Shown here one piece after another: positions 43,570 to 55,854 of a DNA stretch of 64,000 nt (positions within the stretch are counted from its first letter, which is position 1; each line of letters starts with the position of its first letter). Made by a program: the position numbers and the translations under genes. This DNA comes from Thamnaconus septentrionalis. Its lineage: Eukaryota > Chordata > Actinopteri > Tetraodontiformes > Monacanthidae. The notes under the pieces were generated by a model that saw nothing but the letters and a program-made list of their open reading frames with translations, searched no databases and had not been told where the DNA came from. The stretch is from the NCBI GenBank assembly GCA_009823395.1, contig CM020505.1, positions 3,035,129-3,099,128 of the forward strand, written 5' to 3'.

Positions 43570-46500
43570 TTTGCAGCTTGCTAAGTGGAAGGATATCAAC
43601 ACTTCGGGATGAAACTGGTGCTGTGAGTATTGTCTATATCACTGTTTCATCCAGTGCTTCATCATGTGCAGCAGCCTTGAATGGGTGATTATCCAAAAAA
43701 AAAACTCCAGCTCTCTAGAAAACAGGCTGTTTAGCCCTCTGTTTACAGCATCTCACAGAAACACTCGGGAGCACTTGTTTTGCTGCTAATACCGATGTTT
43801 TGTTTGTGCCTTACTTGGAGAGCAAATAGTGAGCTGTTGGAACCTATTTCATCCTGGTGTCATGGTGTTCAGCGTTAAAATGTATTTGAGTGTTAAAATA
43901 TGTCCGTTTGAAGTGTCTGAGTTAAAAAGTGAAGATATTTATTCTTATTTGTAAATAACATAGGGACAGTTTATAATGTCTAATATCAGTGGATATTAAA
44001 CTGAATTTGTCAGTGTCAGTATACCTTAAGACTGATGCCTGGCCCACGTCTTACCTTGGCACCACGAATGCTTGGATGTAATGCATTAGTCATAAATTAC
44101 ATGGTTGTAAGTTATTATGAATCATCTGCATTAGGCCAGCTGATTAGCAGTGATGAGGGCTTTGGCCTTATGCTGCTGTCATTGTTTTAGTTCTGCTGCT
44201 CTTGAATCACATTCACTGCTGCAGCTTGATCCAGCACAGTAATTCCCTGGCTCTGTCCTCTTTCAGATATTTATCGACAGAGACCCGACAGCTTTTGCAC
44301 CAATTCTCAATTTTCTCCGAACCAAAGAACTGGACCTGCGGTAAGGAGCCATAATCTAATTCAGGAAAAGAAGATTGAATTGTGACTTTAGGAAGGCACC
44401 TTGTCAGACTTTAACCAGGACGCCTGTGCCGCTTACTCCTCTGTAGGGGCGTCAACATCAGTGTCCTTCGACATGAGGCTGAGTTCTATGGAATCACTCC
44501 TTTAGGTGCGTATCTGCACTAAGCTTTTTGAGAAAATGGAAATGGTTACCTTGCACAGAGTGCCACACCGAGGCTGAAAGACCTGGTGGAAACCTCATAA
44601 ACCTCAAATCCCACTGTTAATGATATCAAGCTCATATCCAACTGCAGAAAATATGCACACATTTGACGATGCCTATTTCAAAGTGAGGAAGTAAAGGCAA
44701 AATATAAGGTGGAGTTCCGTTACATAAAATAGGTTGATGATTTGGTTTCTGATTGGTCAGAGCGTGTTGTGTTTCCTGTTGTTGTTTTACTTCCTGTTTC
44801 AGTGTGTGTAGCTTCCCTTCATTGTCTACATGAAAGAGCAAGTTACCTTTGTGGAAGCAGATCAGCTGATTAACATCTCCGCACCCACTGTAATGTGCTC
44901 CATGTGATACTGTCATCATGTAAAAGAGAAAACACAAGAGGCTTGCTCGTACTAACAACCACTGGACTCTGTTATGTCTTTTTCTGGACGTTCCCGCCGG
45001 CAGTGCGTCGCTTGCTGCTGTGTGAGGAACTGGACCGCTCGTCATGTGGAAGTGTTCTCTTCCATGGTTACCTGCCACCACCAGGTAAAACCACAGCCCG
45101 CACTCAAAACAAAGCAGAGGGGCAAACTTCAGTGGAAAAATAGTTAGTTCTCATTTCCTCAATGTTTTTTTTTTTTAAACTCTAAACTGACACTGTGTTC
45201 TGTTGGTTTCTCCTGCGTCCTACCTCCACAGCCTTTCCTGCTCAAAAGTCCAGCCTCGTCTTAGCAGCCTCGGGCTCCTCGTCTGACTCAAGGTCTGGCC
45301 CCAGTGGAGTCGATGCCTTTGCTCGTGTTGGCCCCCCTCCTTCCCTCTCTGGATCTCCTGGAAATGACGACAATGAGAAACTGAGTGAGTATCTCAGAAT
45401 ATTATAGGCACATTTAAAACATATCTAGAACAACTGCTTCGAAATCTTTTGGATTATTAGGCTTATTTTAGGACATGAACTCATTTTCCATACAGAAAAT
45501 TAAACTAGACAGCTCATGTGAGATAAATTCATCCTGTAGCTCAACCTACAAGTCTTGAAATTATAGAAGGATCAGGCAGGAGTTCCAAAACTGACTCCTC
45601 TCAGGCATAAAGAAAAACTTGGCTTTGTCTTTTTCTATCATTGATTTTTTTTTACGGCACCATATAAAAGCAATTAAATAACCCCCCAAAAGATTATCTC
45701 AGAAGAAAAATATGATAGTTTTCGAAAAGCAAACTAAACTTTCCAGTGCACTGTTGAACTGTTCGCACCAAGCATGAAGGAACAAATGCAGAGCTGCAGC
45801 CCTATCAGCTTCCTGTCTGACACTGTCAGACCGTGCTGACTGGAAATGCTGCCACTCTCATGCTAACTTCCATCCATGTTTCTGCACTTACAGATGTGGG
45901 TTGCGGTGTGTTTGCGAGGGTAAAATAGTGTCCTCGCTGTGTTTATGTGTCTCCACATCTGTGTATGGGCGTGCACTGGCGCAGTGGCTAATGTGACCCG
46001 ACACATCCTTTTTGTGCGCCCGGTAGCCTAGTTTTTACATCCGCCCTCTTTCTGCTGAGGAGGAGGCCGAGGGTGGAGCCTGCAGCAGCACAAAGGCTGG
46101 ATGGCAATTTTAAAGGCTGGGTGCTGTATTATGGAATCATAAGAAGAAATCAAGCAGATGAAATGCCAAAGTCATCCAACATGTGATTGTATTTTTATGC
46201 GAGTGTGTTATTCTGTTTGTGTGTGTGTGTGTGTGCAGGTCCTGTAGTTGACCCCAGGAAGGTGCTGATCATCGCTGGACACCATAACTGGATTGTAGCA
46301 GCATATGCACACTTTGTCATCTGCTACAGGTAACCACCACACAGCAGGGCTCCCATCTTCCCTGCACTTCCTCAGCGGACGTTTTCAAATATTTATGGCG
46401 GCTGATGAGCCTCCACGCGGTGTCTCACGTTTCCCAACTCAACGCGTCTTAAGTGGTTTTTTTTCCACGCGTGTCTGTGTGCAGGATAAAGGAATCCTCT

Positions 46501-49475
46501 GGATGGCAGCAGGTGTTTTCCTCGCCGTACCTCAACTGGACCATCGAACGCATCGCGCTCAACGCCAAGGTGGTGGGCGGTCCTCACGGAGACAAGGACA
46601 AGATGGTGGCCGCCGCCTCCGAGAGCAACATCATCCTCTGGAACATCCAGGACGGAGGCAGTGGCAACGAGATCGGTGGGCGGAGACTCACTCCAGAGTG
46701 GGTTCAGTGTGTCGGCTCAAAGATTACGTCTGCAGCGTAACCACAGTTTTCTAAATTCAGTCTGGCGGATGACATTTCTGCTGATCCATGAGCACAAAAA
46801 GATCAGAAATTTAGTAAGTGGCCAAATGTGAGGAACATCTTGCCAGAACACAGGGGGCTGGTTTGATTGCTGCACACAAGCTTTGATATCATCAGTGTTT
46901 TACGCTTGTAGTTCCTTTATTCTGCCACTAGATTCTGTCCCTCTAGTTGAGTTTATGTCACACATTCATAACATGAATCACTGTGCATGCTGCATACAGA
47001 TGTTACAGTAGTTGCAGTGCGTAAAAAGGTCGGTAGGATCATGACACAAAAACACGAGAAAACAAGAGAAAAAAAAGATGGGACAAAATATTTGTATTAA
47101 TTAATGAACTGAGCTTCTTGACACAGTCAGTGAATTAAACATACCGTACATTGATGGAAGTTGCATTTTGAAATTCTTTGCGTACTCATGCTCAGCACAG
47201 TGCCATGGAAAAATCAAGTTGACAGAGTCCACACAGGGATGTTGGGGGCTTGATCCAGCCGTCCACCTCACCTGTGACCTCGTCCCCTTATCCTCCACCC
47301 ACCCAGGTGTGTTCAGTCTCGGGGTCCCTGTGGACGATCTCTTCTTCATTGGGAACCAGCTGGTGGCCACCAGCCATACAGGGAAGGTCGGGGTGTGGAA
47401 CGCTGTCACACAGCACTGGCAGGTACAGTCGGAGCACGTGTGCACAGCCAGTGAAACATGATACTGTTTGTTTGTTTTTTTTACATACTGTGTCTCAGTC
47501 ATTGCACTGTGCTCAGCGAGGTGGTTCACCTTTTTCAGGTTCAAGACGTTGTTCCCATAACCAGCTGTGACACTGCAGGATCCTTCCTCCTACTGGGCTG
47601 CAACAATGGCTCCATCTATTACATAGGTACGCACGTTTACGGAAGAGGATTAGGGCCACAAGTAGAGAAAAAAATGAAGATAGATTTCTTTTCTTTTTTT
47701 AAAGTTGAAATGTTGAGTTAAAAGTTGAAATTTTGAGAGTAAAGTTGACGCAAAAAAGATGACATTTCGTGAATAAAATGGAAATTTTGCAATCAATGTC
47801 AAAATGTCAAGACTAAAGTTTCCTGATTATTGTGGGTGAACCTTGTGGGATGCACCTGTTTTCGACAGTTTACTTTTAACTGTGGGTAACTGGGGTAATC
47901 CACAATCCCCTTTATTCACAAAGACTCCGCTTTATTTGCGCCGACTTTATTCACTTAATTATCAACTCATTTTGATTTTGTTCTACTTTTTGCACAGACA
48001 TGCAAAAGTTCCCACTGAGGATGAAGGACAATGACCTCCTGGTGACAGAACTTTATCATGACCCTTCAAATGATGCCATCACTGCGCTGTCCGTCTACCT
48101 CACACCAAAAACTAGTCAGTATGACTTTTTTTTGAGGTGTTGCTTCAGGTTAAAATAAGATATATTTCACAATGCATTCTGCCTTGCTCACCTAAAGCAA
48201 CAAGAAATGTTGAGATTTAAAGGTCCAGTTTGTACAATTTTTGAGGAAGTCCCGTGTTAAAGGGAGCCTGCCTGACAGTGCGTTTTGTATTTATTGCACT
48301 GGCAAATCATAAATCAAGACAAAATGTACACACTGGACCTTTAACTTGAAGCGGTTTTCAGAGCTGAGGTGAAACAACTCTTCTGGTTCTGCTGCCAGGC
48401 GTGAGTGGGAACTGGATCGAGATAGCCTACGGGACCAGCAGCGGCGCAGTGAGAGTCATCGTCCAGCACCCAGAGACGGTGGGATCGGGCCCGCAGCTCT
48501 TTCAGACCTTCACCGTTCACAGGAGCCCAGTCACAAAGATCATGCTGTCGGAGAAACACCTGGTGTCAGGTGAGGAGGAGGGGGAGGAAGACGAGGAGGT
48601 GCAGCTGGAGACAGTTGTTGCTCCCTTGGGTGGAGGTTTCTGACTGACCTTGTGTGTGTGTGTGTGTGTGTGTGTCAGTGTGTGCAGACAACAACCACGT
48701 CCGGACGTGGACGGTGACGCGCTTCAGAGGGATGATCTCCACCCAGCCGGGCTCCACCCCGCTGGCCTCCTTCAAAATCCTGTCCCTGGAGGAGACGGAG
48801 AGCCACGTCAGCTACTGCTCTGGGAACGACATAGGTCAGAGCGGACAGCGGATGATGGGAAAGATCTCACCAAACCGTAATCATTATCAATCATAATTTT
48901 GTAAATAGCCTACATGTACATGAATATAAAAAAAAATATGGTATTGTATTGTATAAGTTCCAGGGTGATTAGATGAAGACATAAATATGTATGTATACTT
49001 CCATTTTTTTCTTTCTGTGTGAAAGCCGAGAGACAGAGTTGTGCTTTCATGACGGTCATTGAATGGTCTTGAACTGTGTTTTCTCCCGCCAGGTCCGTTT
49101 GGGGAGAGAGACGACCAGCAGGTTTTCATCCAGAAGGTGATCCCCATCACCAACAAGCTGTTTGTCAGGCTCTCATCCACAGGAAAGAGGTAGACTGTCC
49201 TCCAGCCGTCGCCTTCACTCCCCCCCGATCCTCCTGCGCGTTCACCGAGAACGTGCGTCCCTCTGCGTTTATCAGGATTTGCGAGGTGCAGTCGGTGGAC
49301 TGCACCACCATCACCTGCTTCATGGTGCGCGAGTGCGAGGGTTCCAGCCGGATGGGGTCACGACCTCGCCGCTACCTGTTCACCGGCCACGGCAACGGCA
49401 GCATCCAGATGTGGGACCTGACCACCGCCATGGACACGGCCAACAAAGGAGAGGAGAAGAAGAGAGACGGTGAGG

Positions 49476-49511
<36 letters not shown>

Positions 49512-50661
49512 GATGAGATGATGAGGAGGAGGAGGAGGAGGGTGTAACACGTTACCGTTACGGTCTTCCTGTTCCACAGACGTGGGCGGGCCCTCCGAGG
49601 AGGAGCTGCTGCAGCTGTTGGACCAGTGCGACCTGAGCGCCTCCCGCTGTGCCACCCCGAATATCAGCCCCGCCCCGTCGGTGCTGCACCACACACGACT
49701 CAGAGAGTCCTGCTCCAGGTCGGCAACATGACCGCCACCAGCAACCCAAGCTTATGTTTAGAAAAAAATGAAAGAAAGTGATTTCTCCATCTCTCTCTCT
49801 GTCACAGTCTGCAGTTACAGACCCCAGACCCCATCCCTGAGGCCCAGGCTACCTACGGGGCTGTGCGGCCCTACCGAGAGAGCCCCCTGCTGGCCAGGGC
49901 TCGACGGACAGAGTCCTTTAACAGTTACAGGTGGGACAGCATTTTCTCCGTCACGCTGCTGATTTGTTCTGCGGAGGGTTCGCGATTAAGTCAACTTCTT
50001 GCCAAAAGAAAAAAAAAAGAAAAAGAGTGAAAAAAAATGAACAAAAAAATATAGGAAAAAGAAAGAGAACAAAAATGAACCTCTGACCTCCTGCTGTCGA
50101 CTCTTCCACAGAGACTTCCAGAACTTCAGTCTGACCCGGGGGGTCCTGGACGGCGCCACTCAGACCCCCTCGCAGGTCCTCGGCGGCTCGGCGCCCGACA
50201 GCCGGCGCTCGCTCTGCGACTCCGGGCCCGAGGACGGCGAGAGGAGAGCCTCTGCCATGGACTTCTGGACCTGCCGGGCGGCCGCCACCAGCTCCGGGAC
50301 CAACGGCGGGGGTGCGCGGGCCGAGGGAGGTCCCGACTCGCCGAGGCAGCCCCCCGACAGCCCCAACCAGGGGGCTGACGTGCGCAGGAAGCAGCTGCCG
50401 TGGGAGGATGCCGGTGAAGGCGGGGAGGGGCCGAGGGCGGAGGCGGGCGCCAGGAGGAAGGGGGTCCTGGACGGAGGCTTCCTGGGCAGGAAGAGGGCCC
50501 CGCCTGTGCCCCACCTCTCCTCCCTCCCCTCCGGCTCCGAGGGGGGCGGCAGCGACTCCTCCTCCAACGCCTCCCCCTCCCCCACCAAAGTGACCTCGTC
50601 CACCTCGCCGCGGCACAGGAAGCTGGCCGCCGAGCCGTCCAATCAGGACAGCAGCCTGTGA
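42293..50661 (+). CDS. kctd3: Potassium channel tetramerization domain containing 3 (spliced, 19 coding exons)
   Basis: BTB/POZ plus WD40 adaptor. Family knowledge: KCTD3 binds and promotes surface expression of the HCN3 channel. Exons: 42293-42363, 42753-42806, 43577-43622, 44267-44340, 44447-44505, 45004-45084, 45232-45384, 46239-46329, 46485-46675, 47307-47422, 47539-47626, 47998-48114, 48399-48569, 48679-48834, 49093-49189, 49276-49469, 49580-49718, 49808-49930 and 50112-50661. All phases agree and give 856 residues (human about 815). The BTB domain runs from [20 protein letters not shown] through [15 protein letters not shown]40-like blades include [26 protein letters not shown] and [14 protein letters not shown]. 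The C-terminal tail keeps [20 protein letters not shown] and the GGFLGRK motif but is otherwise low-complexity. The start codon has A at -3 and G at +4. Three acceptors abut TG repeats. Confidence 0.96.
43536..43568. repeat. (TG)n microsatellite at the kctd3 exon 3 acceptor
   Basis: A 33-base TG tract that ends 8 bases before the exon 3 splice acceptor at 43576. Confidence 0.95.
46218..46235. repeat. (TG)n microsatellite at the kctd3 exon 8 acceptor
   Basis: The TG tract runs directly into the CAG acceptor before exon 8 (46239). Confidence 0.95.
47638..47960. mobile_element. Inverted-repeat element family B, truncated copy
   Basis: Starts TACGGAAGAGGATTAGGGCC, 11 bases after the kctd3 exon 11 donor. 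It shares long internal stretches with the full copy at 52310-52732, for example GTGAATAAAATGGAAATTTT and TTTACTTTTAACTG. The right inverted terminus is missing, so the copy is 3'-truncated and its end is approximate. Confidence 0.75.
48217..48344. mobile_element. 128-bp MITE with TTAA ends
   Basis: The left end TTAAAGGTCCAGTTTGTACA and the right end read on the other strand TTAAAGGTCCAGTGTGTACA form a near-perfect terminal inverted repeat. The TTAA at each end suggests a piggyBac-type target. It has no coding capacity and lies in kctd3 intron 12. The AAAGGTCCAGTGTGTA motif is one I recall as common in fish genomes. Confidence 0.75.
48651..48675. repeat. (TG)n microsatellite at the kctd3 exon 14 acceptor
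   Basis: A 25-base TG tract that ends at the CAG acceptor before exon 14 (48679). Confidence 0.95.
49480..49510. repeat. (GA)n microsatellite
   Basis: A 31-base GA tract starting 11 bases after the kctd3 exon 16 end. Confidence 0.95.
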
Positions 50662-52309
50662 GGGCCGCGTGTTGGTGGTCAAGTTGGAAAAAACAAGGCT
50701 GACGGCCATCATCTTAGCCAGGACGCTGAGGATTGTTCCTCTCCCCAATATTTCAACTTCTATCGAGAATTAGAAACTTCCAACTTGCCTCCTGGTACGA
50801 CTGGTCTGTTTCCTCAGTTTCCTACTTCAAGCGGTTTTAACGTTACACGAGGCCCTAAGGCCGCTGCAGTAAAGCTGTTCAGTGACTGCCGAGGTGGTGT
50901 GTTCCCCTCTCGTGCCACCTTGCATCTACAAAAATAGAAAATCATACACAGTGAAATTTCTCAGCAAAAGTAGTTTGACTCAACAGATTTTCTACACATT
51001 GCAGTTCAAACACAGGAGCATATTTATTGCTACATACAGTACATGTGGGGGAGGCTGGAAATGAGTTCTTATGGAAACACTCAAGGAAAGTCAGGAAGCA
51101 GCAGGACCTGAGCGAGTTCGGACTGCAGGGAGGAAGGACACTAGTCGTAACTGGAGCTGAAGCACTCGAGCTTTCTCTCAATAGCTGTTGTTGATCTGTA
51201 ACGGACATCAAAAACTGAGCGTCTCAACTAGGATGTTGTTGCAATAGTTGAATGAACCAGGAAGTCAAAACAAGCGAAATCCTTTCGCTGGAGTGAATGC
51301 GTTACATTTCCATGTGAAAACTTCACAAAATCTCTGTCAGATTTTTTTGCTACCCTCAAACCTCCTGGTGAATTAGGGGAAACAAGCTGCAGCTTGACGG
51401 TTCTGTTGCATCATTGATAACATTAAAGTTTGACAGCCAATCAGCATCAGGCAAATCTGAAGCGTTTCAAGCGGAGCAAAATCAGACTCGTAATAATAAT
51501 AATAATAATAATGATATGCTCACAACCCTTATTCATTCATTCACATTCTTTTTCTACTGCATGAAACCCACCGACGCTCATCTCCATGGTCAAAAGGACC
51601 GACACTACATCACTTTACTCCCCGTGTGTACGTTTCAGTGCAGCTGACTGTTGCAGTGCCTTATTTAACTTGTTGGATGGCGATCAGCCTGTTTGTGCAT
51701 TTCAAGCGAAGACTTCTTTTTTGTGTGTGCGTGCGACCAAAGACTCGTGAAGACTCGGCTTTTGGCTTCGGCTGGAAGAGACGCAGCAGATTGAAGTCTG
51801 TCTCTCCGTTTGAGTAGAGTGAGGCGACGGCGGTGGAGTCGATTGGCATTACTTCTTATTCACGTCTCTCGGAAAGTGAAGGTGAACGCTGATGTAGGCG
51901 CTCCTTTCAACACGTAGCTCGACTCTCCAGCGCGCAACAGTTTGAAGGCATCTGCGGTAGCGCAGGAGGACGGGAGGTCACGGTGTGTACACGGTGGTTG
52001 AGTGTTTGCGTGCGAGAGCTAAACCTTCACGGCAGCATTAGTTCCTCTATCGACGGTACTTTTTATATCTCATCACAGAAAAGATAAAAAGAAAAAAAAA
52101 AAAGCCCCGAAAGTTTATTCTGTATTGTTTTTTTGTTTCGTTTTGTTTTTTTCAAATCCAGCAGCTACGTCAACTCTGACACGTCATCTCCTCTTTTGCT
52201 ACTGTTGTTAAAAGATGTGGTCTGTAACTAACTGTACAAAGATGTACACTTGATACGCAACATAACCGGAGGAAAAAAAAACAACATATTGGTAACAAAG
52301 TCCTGTAAT

Positions 52310-52732
52310 TACGGAACAGAATTAGGGCCACAAGAAGAGATAAAAAATTACGATAGTTTTTTTTTTCCAAGTTTCCAGTTTGAGAATCAAGTCGGAATTT
52401 CGATAATAAATAAGAAATTTCGTGAATAAAATTGAAATTTTGCAGTGTGGGTGACTGTTGGTGAACCTTGTGAGATGCACCTGTGCTCAGCAGTTTACTT
52501 TTAACTGCGGGTAACTGGTTTAATCCACCATCCATCCAGGCTACTCACCATTTCCCACTTTATTTGCGTCGACCGTATGCATGAAATTTCTACTTTATTC
52601 ACGAAATTTTGTCTTTTTTTTTAACGTCGACTTTTTTCATGAAATTTTGGCTTTACTCACAAAGTTTCAAATTAAAACCAAATGGAAACTTAAATGAAAA
52701 TCTCCTTCTTGTGGCCCTAATCTTCTTTCGTA
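52310..52732. mobile_element. Inverted-repeat element family B, complete copy with target duplication
   Basis: 423-bp element flanked by the 6-base direct repeat TGTAAT at 52304-52309 and 52733-52738. Its left end TACGGAACAGAATTAGGGCC and the right end read on the other strand TACGAAAGAAGATTAGGGCC form terminal inverted repeats. There is no coding capacity, so it is a non-autonomous DNA-transposon-type element. A truncated sibling sits at 47638-47960. Confidence 0.85.
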
Positions 52733-52907
52733 TGTAATGGATGCATTGATGTGTGTGATGCCGTGTTGATATTTACACTGTTGTTCTCTGTGCATCGTTT
52801 TGTTCTTGTTATGCCTGTACTGAAATTAACATGCTCTTGGACCTAACTGCATTTGCACTTGCACTATTAAGACTAATATTTAAAGTAAATTGCCTGTGTT
52901 TATATTT

Positions 52908-52938
<31 letters not shown>

Positions 52939-53691
52939 CTAAGACGATGAAGTTTTTAATGTCACTTTGTCATCATCTCGTGGTTCCGTCTCTGGCTTGT
53001 GTTTACATTCATTTACAGCCAGGTGTCACTGAGACACATGCATCATTTCTGTTGGCATACGCTTCTCTATATCTCACTGTTTGACATTGTGTGCTATGTT
53101 GGAGGTGCTGTGTCATGTTGTAATACTACAGTTGCCTGCAGTACTCATGTCATGGAAACTCTACGACTTTGTTGCTTTGCACTCTCAGAGGATGGAAAGG
53201 TCTGTGGTGAAGACGTGTGGAGAAGTTTCATCATTTTTCTCCTCCATCAACATTCACATGTTGAAGAAGTCTTAACATCTGTATTAAAAAGCTACAAAGT
53301 CCCATCAGATTTCCATCCCTTGTTGTGTTTAGCTTTTTTGTGTAGCCACAAATCATTTTGATGTATTGCCCCTTCTTAAGGAAAAATATTACATAAGACT
53401 AAAAATGAATCTCACTCAAATCTAGAAACAACAAAATGCCAGCCATCTTAAAAGTAAAGTGCCATCTTATTAAAAATGAATTAAAATTAAACTAAATGAG
53501 GAACTATAAAGGAATAACTGAACTAAAATGAGGAACTTTTGATGAATTCAATTGAACTGAAGCCTGCCAGTAGTTTTTAGTAATTTTAATTATTTTTAGT
53601 TTCAGCAGCTTCTTTAATTTTTTATTTATTTTTTTTTAAATCAAACTAACTGGGATTCACAGAACACAATTTTCGTTTTATTTAAGCATGG

Positions 53692-53692
<1 letters not shown>

Positions 53693-53728
<36 letters not shown>
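53693..53728. repeat. (TG)n microsatellite
   Basis: A 36-base TG tract in the presumed kctd3 3' UTR. Confidence 0.95.
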
Positions 53729-53729
<1 letters not shown>

Positions 53730-53809
53730 CATGTCATTTCAACTAACCTTCCTGCTCAGACGTTCTCCTCTCTGAGACGCCTTCTGTCGTCATTGTGATT
53801 TATGACTTT

Positions 53810-53815
53810 AATAAA
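53810..53815 (+). terminator. kctd3: Candidate kctd3 poly(A) signal (AATAAA)
   Basis: AATAAA followed 22 bases later by a long TG tract (53837-53884), which makes a good downstream GU-rich element. It is 3.15 kb after the stop codon; a nearer site is possible. Confidence 0.45.
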
Positions 53816-53833
53816 ACCCTGCATGTGTGTCCA

Positions 53834-53836
<3 letters not shown>

Positions 53837-53884
<48 letters not shown>
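53837..53884. repeat. (TG)n microsatellite
   Basis: A 48-base TG tract downstream of the kctd3 AATAAA. Confidence 0.95.
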
Positions 53885-53886
<2 letters not shown>

Positions 53887-54515
53887 CGTGCACACTGTCC
53901 CTTACAATCACTCCATGGGCTCTGTTCACAACCTCTCCCTCCTCCAGCGGCTGACAATAGCTGTGGATGTGGCTGTGACTGTTTTCCAAGTGTCCTTGTC
54001 ACGCTGGCGACCTTCAGCGAGGGCGGCTCCTCGCCGCCCGTCTGTTCGATGAAAAAAAAGTTGCTTGACGCGCCCTCAGGGGGCGCTGCATCAAAACTAC
54101 GCAACTGCTGCATAGTCATGATGGAGAAACCGGTCCTGTGCGTGGAGACATTTGGAGGCTGGCACACAAGGACCCAGCGGTGAAGAGGTGACAGATTGCA
54201 TTTTGTTTTCGCGCAGCCTGAAACAAATTTAACGTAAAAGTTTGGTTGTTCTTTAAGACGGGGAGATTTAGAAGTTGACTTGTTCCTTTGTCTTTTTTTT
54301 TCTAATTCATTTTCTAAAATGTACATCATTAACATTAACATTATCCTAGGGCATTACTGTTCAAAAAAAATTCAAATGGTAAATGTGTGTATTTTACAGT
54401 TGTTTACTGCTCATATCCTGACCAAAAGATGAATTAGAGACAGAACATGAGAGTTTTTCTGTGACAAGTGACGTGCCAATATTTAGAAAAATCTTTCAAT
54501 TCATAGTTCTATTAA
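53885..54515. other. Short interval between convergent kctd3 and ush2a 3' ends
   Basis: No gene is visible. A CTCF-like core occurs at 54073-54086 (CCCTCAGGGGGCGC, imperfect at its 5' side). The two genes converge here, as KCTD3 and USH2A do in human. Confidence 0.5.
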
Positions 54516-55854
54516 TAGATTTATTTTTCCATCACTTAGCCCTCTGTTTACAGCTTCTTGCAAAACCGGTGGGTTTTACCTTCTTGCTTTGCTCGTTCGT
54601 CATGTTCGGAAGGAGAGAAAATCAACGAGGGTGTGAGGCGCTCAGGGGAAAACACAAATCTGGCTGGGGTTGCTGACATCACAAAGGGCTGATTTCAAGA
54701 ACTGCAAGAATTACCTTGAGATACTTTGCAAGAAAAACAGAAACACCAACAGATGAATCATCTATAAATAATAATTTTATACCTCAAACATTAATAATAC
54801 TGCCAGTGTATAAAAAAATATTTTTAACAATAGATAAGGCTTTTGTTTTTACATAAAACCAGCAACATGACATAATACAAATCAACATTTTGTTCAGATA
54901 AATACTGCTTCTATACACGCTGCTGCTATTCATAAATATAAGCCACATTTTAACCAGCTGTACTGCTATTAAATAAAATTCACATTTTCAGCTTCACCGT
55001 CGTAAATTACATAAATCACATTTAGTCTCGTTCAAATTTAAGCGTTCAGCTCTGGTAACGAAAGCTGAATAAAACAACACAACAGCAAGGAACCGTGACA
55101 CAGTCTTTTAAATTAGGTACAAAACAAAAATCGGCACATCTTTGATTCCCAGCCACATTTTCAACATAAAAACAAACAATTGGCATTTTTTTTCTTGTTG
55201 TTATGAAAACAACCCCGACCTCATGCTGCTTATTACGACTGAAGCACGACAGCTGTGAAATCCTACACTGCTTTATAAAGTGAGCGGAGACGCTGCACAA
55301 CTTCGAAGACACAGATTACACAACAGTCAGTGGTTGCAGGAGTGTTCTGGTTCCTACGGTTCACCCAGACATAACACACTTCATAATTACACTTTGTGTC
55401 AGCACATTTAAGCTAGAGTGCAACTTCTTTAAGCACAACCGACATTACAGTAAATTTGTGTGACCTATTACATTACATTGTTGAATCTACTTGATTTAAT
55501 ACCATTTATTACTGGAAGTTGTCGCGGGCAGCCGCGAACGACACCTCTCTAAGAGTTCAGTTTGGACTGGCAGACTGAAACTGGACTAAACCCGATTATA
55601 AACGGTCTAGCTTCACCAATGTGAGCGTCTCTAAAAGTTTACCGTAGCACGTGTGGTTTATGAATCAACATATTGATTTCCTAACAGCTGACACAATCTG
55701 ACAACACGATGTGAATATTAGAAGGGATTTTTTTTTTCGTGCGCAGTGTCAGAACAACTGGTCAAATCCTACCGCTTTCTCTAAAAGCTGATCCAGCCGT
55801 AAATATTTTCTGTCTTTCACTTCAAACCAAGCTGGATCTGTGCTGTGACTTGTC
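54516..55854 (-). other. ush2a: ush2a 3' untranslated region (approximate)
   Basis: Non-coding DNA after the usherin stop. AATAAA on the gene strand occurs at about 55504-55509 (345 bases after the stop) and near 54518, so the 3' UTR may be short or about 1.3 kb. Confidence 0.35.

Larger units (their letters stand above)
50662..53808 (+). other. kctd3: kctd3 3' untranslated region (approximate)
   Basis: A 3.1-kb stretch after the stop with no credible reading frame. It contains an AAT repeat (51490-51512), a complete family B inverted-repeat element (52310-52732), a TA repeat near 52912-52937 and a TG repeat at 53693-53728. Base composition drops sharply from the GC-rich last coding exon. 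The transcript may end earlier. Confidence 0.4.

Noticed and set aside
49951..50748. 265-codon minus-strand frame opposite the last kctd3 exon
   Set aside because: It is the antisense shadow of a GC-rich coding exon. Its composition mirrors the sense codons, and the sense frame matches kctd3 with correct splice phases.
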